From positions 12,598,720 to 12,662,719 of the forward strand of contig OX365950.1 in NCBI GenBank assembly GCA_947247005.1: a stretch of DNA of 64,000 nucleotides, in the 5' to 3' direction. Of the stretch, positions 1-12,900 are shown one piece after another (position 1 is the first letter of the stretch; each line of letters opens with the position of its first letter). Source of the DNA: Spisula solida. Lineage: Eukaryota; Mollusca; Bivalvia; Venerida; Mactridae. The notes beneath the pieces were generated by a model, which did not search any database, was not told where the DNA came from, and worked only from the letters and a program-made list of their open reading frames with translations. Both the position numbers and the translations under genes were made by a program.

Positions 1-541
1 AGTGGTTGATCACCATATGTCCGGCTTCTGTCTGTCGTGTAGTGGTTGATTACCATATGTCTGGCGTCTGTCCGTCGTGTAGTGGTTGATTACCATATGT
101 CCGGTGTCTGTCCATCGTGTAGTGGTTGATTACCATATGTCCGGTGTCTGTCCGTCGTGTAGTGGTTGATTACCATATGTCTGGCGTCTGTCCGTCATGT
201 AGTTGTTGATTACCATATGTCCGGCGTCTGTCCGTCGTGTAGTGGTTGATTACCATATGTCCGGCGTCTGTCCGTCGTGTAGTGGTTGATTACCATATGT
301 CCGGTGTCTGTCCATCGTGTAGTAGTTGATTACCATATGTCTGGCGTCTGTCCGTCATGTAGTGGTTGATTACCATATGTCCGGTGTCTGTCCATCGTGT
401 AGTAGTTGATCACCATATATCCGGTGTCTGTCCTTCCTGTAGTAGTTGATCACCATATGTCCGGCGTCTGTCTGTTGTGGTTGATTACCATATGTCCGGC
501 GTCTGTCCGTCCTGTAGTGGGTGATCACCATATGTCCGGTG
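1..541. repeat. 40-bp minisatellite, about 13.5 copies
   Basis: The unit begins AGTGGTTGATTACCATATGT and continues CCGGCGTCTGTCCGTCGTGT. Copies differ by point changes (TCCATC/TCCGTC, TTAC/TCAC), and the array is cut by the window edge. It lies in anoctamin intron or upstream sequence. Confidence 0.95.
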
Positions 542-903
542 TGAACCATTTGTCATCCATCATCTACAGTTTGACTGTTAAAACACTAGCAGTAACACTT
601 TTAACCTAATTTTAATGAAGCTTGGTCCCAACTAGGCAAATTGTTGGAAAGTTATGTTGCTACAAGATTATTTCTGGAAAAAAGTTATTCAATTATGATC
701 ATTTCAGTTAAGCCTGAGTGAGGAAAAATTCATTTTCGTTTACAAATTCATGAATATTTTACTATCCTAAGTTCCTTAGTAGTGTGCCCAGGATAATGTG
801 ATGTTTACAAACATGAATCGTTTAGGTCAACTGCCTTTGTTGTTATCGTGGGCGCACTATTTTGTTTAATTATGACTATCATAATTATGTTACCTATTTT
901 TAG
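542..903. other. Intron sequence, nothing recognised
   Basis: AT-rich unique sequence leading to the acceptor of exon 1. No coding block, repeat or RNA gene was recognised. Confidence 0.5.
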
Positions 904-982
904 ACACATCATATCTTAAAAAACATCGACATTCGTGATAGATCCAGACAGAGTGAAAAACTACAAAAAAGAATGGAGAAAG
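904..982 (+). CDS. Anoctamin exon 1 (first in window)
   Basis: Starts after a TTTTTAG acceptor in phase 0 and ends in phase 1 before GTGGGT. It encodes 26 residues, THHILKN...QKRMEK, a charged helix of the cytosolic N-domain. The split codon joins exon 2 as Ala. The family usually has a helix here before the LHDG-like motif. Earlier exons are left of the window. Confidence 0.6.
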
Positions 983-3900
983 GTGGGTGTGTCTCATGTG
1001 ATAACTGAAATAGAGTCACTGATACAGGGCTCTATTTTATGTTATTTCTTTTATTATTATTATATCTTCCTTCGAAGCTGAAGGTCATCGGCCTATTAGG
1101 CAGGGATAAAACCGAAAGGCCACATACTATTACTGTCTCAGTGGAGTGTCAAAAAGCATCATTATTATTTGTGATTATCCAGTGTTCATGTAGATAAGTA
1201 CGCAGTTGTTATATCATGCTGTGTAATATAGTGTCAATAAAGTTAAAAGGATCAGGTAATATCTCTAGACTACTGTAAAATCATGAAATTTCATGAGGGA
1301 TTAATCTTTGCTATATTATATATGAAAATTTATATTCATGAACTTAAACGACTGCAATAAAACACATAAAGTATTGCTTTCTGAAGTAAGTTTGACATAA
1401 AGAAAACATTTAATCTTTAGAACTACTTACTCACTTACTGGTGTTCGCTCTACACAACCACGTTAGTATCTGGATGTTGTCTGTCTCAGGTCATCAATGT
1501 CTCCGTAAAGCTTCTGGTGAAGTGTTATATCTTGAGGCCACTTTGCATCTCGCTCCTGGTTGTGGCGTTTAAATCTTTTGAGGATGTGTTTAGCTGACTG
1601 GTCTTCGGCGCTACACGGACATGTCAGTGACAGGGCCAGTCTGTGTTTCTGAGAACTACTTTAAAATAACAAAGTCCCATAGTTTTGGCTTCACAAAAAT
1701 ATGATTTTACTGCATACTAATTGGGGTTAAGGTTTACAGTAATAAAAGCGGATGTAGATGTATGTTTGTATGTTTTGTTATGTAGCTGAAGAGGAAGAAG
1801 TGAATACAAACATTATAGAACATCAGTTACAGGTGGTTGAGGGTTGTATCACAGACTTCTGTGGATGTTGTCCTTGTTATCCCAAGGATTCAGAAAACCC
1901 TGATAATGTAATACTATCAAAGATGGGTAAGTAATACTTACCCCTACTCTATAACCTAATGGTAAAGTGTTGGCTTCAAATGATAAAATGTAAGGCTCTG
2001 GGAGTTTAAAAAATACTAATTGAATGTGAAAAGTCACAAATATAATATTCTCATAGTTTTTCTGACCGAAACATCACATAATCATGATACTTACTTTAAC
2101 TATTATAAGCATGCCTATTTAACAAACATCTCCTATATATAATGTTAATGACTTCACATTAAAGCTTTACTACAATAGACACTTAGTAAGTATATTTTTA
2201 TTTTTATTATGCCCCCACCAAATAAAAAACCTTGGGGGGGGGCAGAGTTGTGGCATTTGAAATGTTGCTTTTGTTTCTCATAACTCTATAAATATTTGTG
2301 CTATAGTCATCAAACATTGTAGGAATATTATTTATCATGTGCATTTAGGTTATGACCCTTAACATGGTTAAATGACAAGTGGGGGGCATCTATTTATATT
2401 AAACCAATGGTACAAAGAAGCATAGTATAACAGGACAATATACAGCAAGTTTGTTTTGTTCTTCATTATTTCACTCTATGTTTCACAATCATATGATCCT
2501 ACTGTTAACAATTTACTTATTGTACCTTCTTGTTGACAGGTTTACCGTACATGCTGTTAAAGGAAGTATATGTTGACGCTTTCGTGCTGCACGAGGATTC
2601 TGAGCTTAGTACAATCAAAGAATTTCAGAATAAGGAAAAGGAGGATATCGAGCCTGACTCCAAACAACCGTTACCTGATGATCCACGTAAAAAGTTGGAC
2701 GAAACATGGACAAAGTTTTACAAGTTTCAGCCAGTCTGGAAGATAAGGAATTATTTTGGTGAAAAGATTGCTCTTTATTTTGCTTGGGCAGGATTGTTGA
2801 TTTCCAGTCTGTGGATTCCAACTTTATTTGGAATGGCATGCTTCTTCTATGGTCTCACCGTCAGGTAATAATAATAATTAATACTAATGACTTCATTTTT
2901 TGTGGATTACATATTCATGCCCCCCCCCATCTTTGATGAGGGGGTATATTGCTTTGCACATGTTGGTTGGTCGATAGACCAAATGGTTTCGTTCAATAAC
3001 TCAAGAACGCTTTGCCCTTGGATTCTCAATCTTTACATGAGGTTGGTCATCAACAGTATATGACCCTTATTAATCGTGCAGTCAGTAGGTCAAAGTCAAG
3101 GTTTTTGAGACCTTTACCATTTATGACTATATTGGGCTGCCATGGGGGCATACATGTTTTACAAACATCTTCTGTTGACAGTAATATCAATTTTTTAACA
3201 GGAACATTCAGTTCAGATTAATGTTTTATAAGATTAAGGAGGTTCAAGCTACCTAGTATGCATGTGTGTCATTTCAAAACTTGATTCATCTGTGCATACA
3301 TGGCAAATAGACATTTACTGCAGTTCATCGGTGTATGCCGTAGGCGTTTATGTAAAAATTAGACGTGGTTTTCCCGACAATTCATACACCGATGAACTGC
3401 AGTAAATGTCTATTCAATTCTTATAATTACAATAAAAATTAAAAAGTGTTGTTAATTTGCATAGGAACTCAGCTGTTCCCATTGTGTTATGTTTAGTCGT
3501 GGCGTAGGAATCCGTTGTCCCCGTAGATGAACGAAGCTAAATTAAGTAACAAAACCAATCGGCGCGGGGCACCAACGCTCCCGAGGGACTCTGCAGATGT
3601 CAGAACATGAAAAACATGCGTTATAACGCTATTTTAGAATATAACTTACATTATAACTTCCGTAAATGCGTTTGTATTTCAAACTAATTACATTTTGGCG
3701 GGAAAACAAAACAAACGTTACGTCATACAAGTTTTTGTTATGAGCGTCGACTTCTGGGATCGGCAAATACCACGAAAACATGGATAATGCGGGTTTGTTT
3801 AAATTTATCATTTAAATCTAATTGAAAATTATTTAGTTGTTACGAATAAAATTGGAATTACAGTTCATATGACGCTGAAGAACATTAACATGTCCCAGGT

Positions 3901-6900
3901 GATGAACGAAGCTAGATTTAGGATGAATGAAAAAGTAGTCTGTCGATTAATTTGCATACGGAGCTGCTTCATTGGGATATGAACGACAGGTCACATGACC
4001 GTTTTATCCAATCAGAATGCAGCATTTATGTGAAAGTACACAAAGTTGTAATTATTGCTGGTTTGATATAACTGCTGTATATAGTTTACATACTGTTGAA
4101 CTTTAATGTACCATGTTTTTTTATACAGTGCTGAAAGGAGTCAAGATTATGAGGACATGCCAACAAATCTCACAGGACAAGAAGAGTAAGTATAGTCTGT
4201 AAATTCTGGGCTGATATTCACAAAGCGTCTTAAGTGAAAACTTGAATATTTTTACACCATTCCCAGTCATGGCAGGTCATACCCTTTCATCTTAATTTAA
4301 CAACAATGTTGATTTTCCTCCACATGTGGAAAAGTTGCTGGTTCCTTGTGGAAGGGTAAATTAGTACTGATTAGGATACACTCCAGGAAAACTGGTTATG
4401 TGAATTAGCTGCCATTTATCACTGACAAATTATTGAGAAACAGCTTTAAGGCCAAATAAACATAAAAAAGAAAGTTTTAGCTTGTTTTTTAGTTGACACT
4501 CCATTTTCTAGTCAGTCAGTTTGATATAAAAAATTCTTTAATATGACAGTCAAGCGCACATAAACCTCTTAAAGAAAGATTTCTTATTTTCTGTATTTCA
4601 GAATTAAGTGGAAGATGGGACAGCTGTATAACACAATTAGTGGATCCTTTGATAATGATGTCACCCCATTCTTTGCCTTAGTTATATGTTTATGGGGTAA
4701 GAATCCTGTATTTCACTTTGAATTTATGTGATCTTTGATTTGCAAATATCGGTAACAAGGTTATATCGTGGAGTTGATGAATTCCTGGTCAAAGCTTCCA
4801 GGATCAGTCTTCATCTTGTGAAAGTATATTTTTGTGGATTTATGAATTTCTGAGGAACTTATTTCGTGAAAATGTAGTAAGATAAAAACATCACAAATAC
4901 TACCGGATGTACAGTACCCAATTTTGGACTTCACTATTGAACTGTTACTGTACAAAAGTGTACTGCATATGATTTTAGCTTCACATAAACTGAAAAAACT
5001 ATGTCTCCTTAGCTCAGTGGTTAGCATGCCTGCTGTCTTATCTAGTGACCCAGTGTAGGGGGGTTCAAATACGGGTAGAAGCACTCATATGCCTTCCATA
5101 TTTTAGCAGAAAGCTGACTGGCAAATGAAGGCTATGCTTGGCTTTTAGAAAACAATGTCTAAATCCAATGTTTATGTTTACTATAAACATTGGCACTCAG
5201 AAACTTACTAGTATGTTGGCTAATTTCTTCATTTGTCGATTTTTACCCTTTACTCTATTGATGCTAATAATTTTTGACTGACAACTGTATATTGATGGGG
5301 CATAAAAATGCTGTTGAATGATGGCCTTAATAGGCAGTACTATAGAATAAAGGGTTACTGTACCTCTTTGATGTTCATTAATAAGGCATTATAAAGTAGA
5401 TGTGCAAAATGAATGGTGACAATATTATTTCCATGTTACATTTCAAAACAAATGTAACATTAATATCTTGTGCATTTTCAGGTACGGTATTTCTTGAGTT
5501 CTGGAAGCGTTACAATGCCAGGTTAGCGTATGAATGGGATGTTGACCAGTTTGAACAGAATGAACCGGACAGACCCGAGTTTTTTGGTACAAAAGTTAAA
5601 AAGGTAAAACCAAGGTCTAGTGTCTTCTTTACAGTCTATATATTACATCATAACCAGAGGTAACTGTATCATTGGTTGTTGACAGAATGTGTTTCTATAT
5701 ATCAGATGGTGTATTTCATGGGCAACTGTAGTTGAGTATCAAAGCGTGGCTAATATAAAAGAGAAGATGCGCAGCGAACAGTAGCTTTTTACTTTCAAAT
5801 TTCTGCCTACTAGGAAAACCATAAAAATTCAGCAGAAATTAAGTCAAACAATCCTGTAAATGAGTTACTTGTATATATCTTTAAGTGATTGTCAGGAATC
5901 GATCAGTAATTATCAGAGCTGTGTTCGTGGTCTAGTGCTTAGTGCACTGGTTTTGTAACCCTGTGATTCCGATTTGATTTCCAGTCACAGCAGTCATACC
6001 CTTTCATGAAAAACAATGTCGATTTTCCTCCACATGTGGAGAAATTGCTGGTTCCTGGTGGAAGGGTAAGTTAGTACTGGTTAGAATAAAGTCCAGGAAA
6101 ACTGAAAAGGTGAAACGGCCAGTGTATATTACGGAAAAATTGTTAAGAAACAAGGTTATTTATTGTATCCATTTAGCTCATTTACATTATTAACTATAAA
6201 CAGCCAAGAGGTAGATCAGAACATAGTTGCGAGGACCAACCTTGGTGGATCGCAGATTCAGTATCTCACTCAGGAAATCGTTATGATGGACATGTAAATA
6301 ATATAGACATTGTAGATCTATGTCAAGTCTTGATCATTTTGTTAAGTCTTACAGTATACTAGTATCTAACATTTTCTTGGTCTACCTGTGATCATTATGA
6401 ATATAACTATTTTGTCTTCAACTGAACTTGTATTATTGTATTTAGTTGATAAGTTGTTGTTTGTCTTCGTATTTGTGTGTATTGATCATGGCCCCTTCCC
6501 AGCCTCAGTCACATATATTGCTGAGAAATAAATTGTATAAAAATGCTGCACTTGCAGTATATGTTATGGCATATAATTCTCTCATAATGCTTTGTTTCTG
6601 CACTATTCTCATGTTCAATAACAAAATGTGTATTTATGACATCATATAGATTGCTGCATGTTCTCTTTATACATGTATGTTACCTTGTCTTATGCATGTT
6701 TGTCATTCGTTGTTTGTTTGTTTAATATTTTGTTTGTTTTTACTGTACTGTAAGAGTGTAAGTACATCTGAATTTGAATGCCTTAAGATGTTAACCATGT
6801 AATTTGTAATTGTCAACTAATTTTAATTATTTTCCAGTGAACCATATCAAAATAGAAATAGTGCAGCGGTTACTATGTCTTGATGTGTTGTCAAATGCGG

Positions 6901-9900
6901 AATATTGGCTATGTTAAAATTGAAATAATGAATATGTACCTGTGTTTGATCTATAATGCAGCACAGTCACTTGTTCGGATGTGTACTCGTGACTTAATTA
7001 CTATGCATCCAAACTAGTGACTTTGCTTTATTCTACGATAAAACACAGTTACATATTCATTATTTCTTAATCAATGATACAGTTAATTAGGCCAAGCTTA
7101 AAATATTCTTTGTTTCCCCATCCCGACCCAAGCAAATTTAGAATGGGTAGGTAGGTAGGTTAAATATTTTTTTAATTGTTTCAGAATAAAAGTTATTGGT
7201 CAAGACATTCAAATAATGAAATATAGCAATACATGTGTCTATAAGGTGAAAACCAACGATCTTAAATTTAAAATATGAATGAAATGTACTTAAGTAAGAA
7301 ACGAGCCTGTAAACAAAAAATAACATTTTCATCCCCAATATTTCATAAAAAAAATATTATGTCAATTTCGGCAATAAAATATTTTGGGTAGGGCTGTTTT
7401 TTTCGGGAAGGTAGGGGATGGGGAAACAAACAATATTTTATTTTAGGCCTTACCGTACCTGTCTTTGAAATACTTGTTGTGCACAAGTATCCTGTTCCAT
7501 GTACATAAATCCCAATTACAAAGTCTTGGGCTACGTTTCCAAAATAGAGGATAAATAATAATTCTATTTTTGTATTTTAGGATCCTGTCACTCAGAAGCA
7601 TGACTGGTTCTACTCAGGGAAGAGACAGTTTCTCAAATTTTGTATATCAGCATCATCACTTATTTTTATGGTAAATTTCGATTGCTTAGCAACCTTTTTG
7701 TCATTGGTAGTTTTGAAAGGTTTTATAGTCAGGTCTCAATATAACAATGCTGTTTGTTCCCAAGCAAAATGTTGTTGTTACGAATACGTCACTACACTGA
7801 ATTGATACAAAGAGCGGTTTGAAACAATTTTCCCCATAAAATGATGTCAGTATATGAAAGTGTCAGTATATGGGGTGTTGTTATATCGATACTTGACTGT
7901 ATCTTTCATGCTTTATTTTTACAATACACTTGTATTTGGAATTTTTTTTTGTTTTCTTATCCTGAAGAATTGGTTACACTGTATTTTGGTTTCCTAATTA
8001 TTAACTTGTATGTTGGTTACAACATATTTGTGGTTTCATATTCAAACATTCAAATAATTTAAGAGGAAGAACATATTCTACTGTTTTACACTAGAATTTT
8101 CAATCAATCAATTCTGTTTGTTTGTTTGGGTTAAACATTGTTTAAAAAAAATTCAATTAAATATAGCTGCCGTTTCACCTAACCAGTTTTTCTGGACTGT
8201 ATTCTAACCTGTCTTAACTTACCCTTCTGTTAAGAGCCATAAATTTTTCTACAGTGGAAGAAAGTTGACACTGTTGGCATTTTCATGGAAGTTTATGACC
8301 TGCCGCAGTCAGGGATCAAACCGCAGATTGCCAGGTTAAAAATCCAGCATGTGTAAAGTTTCTGTTCATGCTACAGTTGGTGATAATGCATGGAAATAGT
8401 TAACTTACGATCAAATTTAAATTCTTTATTATTTGGTGACAATTATAAAGCATGGTAAATGGAGCTGCAATACTAATGGTGATTCAGTTAATTAACTCCT
8501 ACAAAGCATATCTGTCACCAATTTGCAGTTGTTAAAGAATTGTTAAGAGTTTAAATGTGAGCATAACTTTTAAGATTTTCATATTAAAAGTGCTTTGATA
8601 ATCACTACCCTGGATTGCCTGATTACAAAGCCAGTGCACTATCATGTTTATCAACCTCATTGCTATGATATTCTATATTTCAGATCTGTCTTGTATTTGT
8701 GAGTTTAGCGGGTGTTGTTGTATATAGAGTTATAGTTAGTGTTGATTTCTGTGGATCAATGAGTGCCGTCAACTGCCTTATAACATCATCTGTTGTCTCA
8801 GCATTACTTAATGCTACATCCATCCTCATACTGGGTAGGGTAAGTGTCACTTAATGCTACATCCATCCTCATTTAATGCTACATCCATCCTCATACTGGG
8901 CAGGGTAAGTCTCACTTAATGCTACATCAATCCTCATACTGGGCAGGGTAAGTCTCACTTAATGCTAAATCCATCCTCATACTAGGCAGGGTAAGTCTCA
9001 CTTAATGCTACATCCATCCTCATACTGGGCAGGGTAAGTCACTTAATGCTACATCCATCCTCATACTGGGCAGGGTAAGTCTCACTTAATGCTACATCAA
9101 TCCTCATACTGGGCAGGGTAAGTCTCATTTAATGCTACATCCATCCTCATACTGGGCAGGGTAAGTCTCACTTAATGCTACATCCATCCTCATACTGGGC
9201 AGGGTAAGTCTCACTTAATGCTACATCCATTCTCATACTGAGCAGGGTAAGTCTCACTTAATGCTACATCCATCCTCATACTGGGAAGGGTAAGTCTCAC
9301 TTAATGCTACATCCATCCTCATACTGGGTAGGGTAAGTGTCACTTAATGCTACATCCATCCTCATACTGGGCAGGGTAAGTCTCACTTAATGCTACATCC
9401 ATCCTCGTACTGGGTAGGGTAAGTGTCACTTAATGCTACATCCATCCTCATACTGGGTAGGGTAAGTGTCACTTAATGCTACATCCATCCTCATACTGGG
9501 CAGGGTAAGTCACTTAATGCTACATCCATCCTCATACTGGGCAGGGTAAGTCTCACTTAATGCTACATCCATCCTCATACTGGGCAGGGTAAGTCTCACT
9601 TAATGCTACATCCATCCTCATACTGGGCAGGGTAAGTCACTTAATGCTACATCCATCCTCATACTAGGCAGGGTAAGTCTCACTTAATACTACATCCATC
9701 CTCATACTTGGCAGGGTAAGTCTCACTTAATGCTACATCCATCCTCATACTGGGCAGGGTAAGTCTCACTTAATGCTACATCCATCCTCATACTGGGCAG
9801 GGTAAGTCTCACTTAATGCTAAATCCATCCTCATACTGGGCAGGGTCAGTGTCACTTTGATGTCATCAGGTTGTATATTTCTGTTTTTAGATGTTAATTA

Positions 9901-12900
9901 ATTCTGTGACTGATGAAGTCGTTCATTCATTACACACCTCTAATATGAAGTACAGTGTAATGTGAGAAAACCGACACGCGGGAAAACTGGAATGTTGTCC
10001 AAACCGACCAAATATTTTGGTCCCGAAATTTCTCTTCTTTCATTTAATGTAAAAGCTGTTTAAAAACTGGAAACTTGCGAAATCTGAAAACGGCTACTTT
10101 GTCCCCCAACTAGTATCAATACACACTTATCAAAGCTTAAATACCAAACAAACTAATTACCAAACAATCAATTTGTTAAATAATCCCAGGGAATGTGTAA
10201 AAAACTGTATACAGAACTATAGTAGGTCTCTGCTACGAAGGTGTTAATTGTCCATTTAAATCTCGTCGATAGTAGTGTAAAATAATAATTACAAAGGAGT
10301 GATTTTTACTCTAACTCTTTACGATGAGCTCTCTTTCATGTAACACTGCGTTCTTTTAGCAGAGTGTCTTAAATAAAATATTTTAACTCACTTTTATCTT
10401 AATTCATGCTATAAATTGTTTGTTCTTTAGGTCTATTGTGTTTTAATATGTTCACATACATTTTAGCAATTTTCACGATGCGTTAATTTTACGATGACAA
10501 TTTATTTTGTGATACTTCGGATATTATCGTTGATATTATTACAATTGGTGTAAATAAAAGGTATTTTTGTACAGTAAACTCCCTCAAAACCGGACTCCCT
10601 CAAAACCGGAATCCCCATAAAATCGGACGATTTCCTAGGTCCCGTATTTTCTTCTTATAAAGTTAACTTAAAAAGCTCCCGCAATACCGGACTCTCATAA
10701 TTCCGGATTCCGGACGGCATTTTCGGTCCGCTGACAAGATTTTCAACGATATTTACTTGCGGAATACCGGACGCGTATATTTGTCTCAACTGACGGAAAA
10801 CTTAACGCGTACATTTTTCTTGTCTAAAATGTCACTTTGTTAATTGTTAGTTAAAGAACGTGTCATAACAAAAGGTGCGATTAACAAGTCGTGTTTTTAA
10901 TGTTTACTCTTAAATGGTCTCGCGTGTAATTTGCACAGGCGTAAAAAATACTTTGTGAAATTCGCCGCGATGAAATTAAATAATTGCCTAATTACGAACG
11001 TAATAATAAAACGGTCCTTCCATTTGATGTTTTGTTCTTGAGGTAGGTATTGCAACAAACATTTACTGGAACAAAGGATCGTTTAGCCCATCAAAATGTT
11101 ATAATTACGACAAACACTGCACTCAATCGTATTTAATTAATATGTCTCCAATTAGCTCACACTTGCATTTCGGGATTTGTGAGATTTCACTGTCTATGTC
11201 ATTGGATAGTTTTGATGGCCAATGAAAAAATGAGCAATTTGAGTACTCATCGATGTTAGAATTGAAATATTTGCAGCTCCCTTAATGGTGATGCTCTTCA
11301 AATGTTGCACTGTACATGGAACGTAAGCATGTATCATGAATCACACAGTATATTCCCTATGATAACATATCAAAGTGTACATGATACAGAACTCCCACAA
11401 AACCGGACTTTCGAACCGGTCCGGACAGGGTCCGGTTTTGAGGGAGTTTACTGTATCTATATTTGTTATTCGAAGCCCCTCATTAAACATCAGACACATA
11501 TTATGCACATATTGGCGCCTGATATCAAACAACACCAATCAAGGCCAACTACAGCGCATTTAAGATAAAAAATTGTAGTTTCACAATAACGAACTTTTGT
11601 GAAATCCGAACAAATCAGGCGGTCCGAAAGGTGTTCGGTTTTCTCAGATTACACTGTATATGGGGCTAAATGTCTGACATTCTGGATAAACTTTCATATG
11701 TTTAGCATATGTTGCTGTAATATGTTGTAGTGTGACTAAGCCATTTAACTTCATTCATGTGATGTTTTGTTTAATAATGAAAATTTCATTTCAGATATAT
11801 GATATTGTAGCCTGGAAGTTGACAGAGTGGGGTAAGCTTTTGTTTGTCTATATCTCTACTAATTACCTTTGTTTATGAACAAGGTCATGTACTCTCTTTT
11901 GATGTGTTACCATTTCAAGTATACAATACTGTTTTAATGGCAATTAGCCAGTTTATCCAGCAATGTAGAAGTTTGTTTCAATATTCAGAAGATTCTGACT
12001 GCAGATGCTATTAGTCAGTTTTATAGTTCTTATGTGATCTTTATGAAATGATATCATATGCCTCATAATTTCAAATTTAGTTTGTAAGTGTTCATTTACT
12101 TGATTTAGGTATCAGTTCTCACATATAGAAACATATAAGTGTGTCCAAAAGCATGGTTTAGTGTACCATCTTGATTGAGTGTACCATCACAATTTGGTGT
12201 ACTGTCATGATTGAGTGTACCATCACAATTTGGTGTACTGTCATGATTGAGTGTACCATCATGATTTAGTGTACAATCACAATTCAGTGTACCCTCACAA
12301 GTCGGTGTACCCTCACAAGTCAGTGTACTGTCATGATTTAATATACTGTCATGATTTACAGTACCATTACAATTCAGTGTACTTTCATGATTTAGTGTAC
12401 CCTCACAATTCAGTGTATCATCACAATTCAGTTTTAAATTTACCATCATGATTTAGTGCACTGTCATGATTTAGTGTACCCTAGCAATTCAGTGTACCAC
12501 CATGATTTAGTGTACCATCATGATAGTGTACCATTATGATTTAGTGCACCATCACAATTCAGTGTACTATCATGATTTAGTGTACAAATGTACTATGTGT
12601 CCTTATATTTCAGAGAATCATCGTACACAGACTCAGTTCAATGATGCGCTCATCATCAAATTGTTTGCGTTCTCATTTGCTAACAGCTATGCCTCATGTT
12701 TATACATAGCATTCTTTAGAGGGGTAAGTATTGGCATGTATTGAATTTATTGAGTTAACTTCATCAGTATTGTGTAAAGTGTATTGTGCAGAAATCAATT
12801 GGTGGTTGCTCTAGCACATTTAAATGTTTAACCTCTCCTTAAAATAGTGAATTTCGAAATCTAGATACTGATAAATGCTTGTCTGGTCGAATATCATGTA

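Noticed and set aside
8840..9860. Regular spaced repeats resembling a CRISPR array
   Set aside because: There are no unique spacers; units are contiguous, the genome is eukaryotic, and the unit derives from the exon 8 end.
12105..12744. ORF rich in CDGTLNHDSTLN repeats (minus) and its + strand counterpart
   Set aside because: 18-bp intronic repeat read in frame. The only real coding part is exon 10 at 12614-12723.
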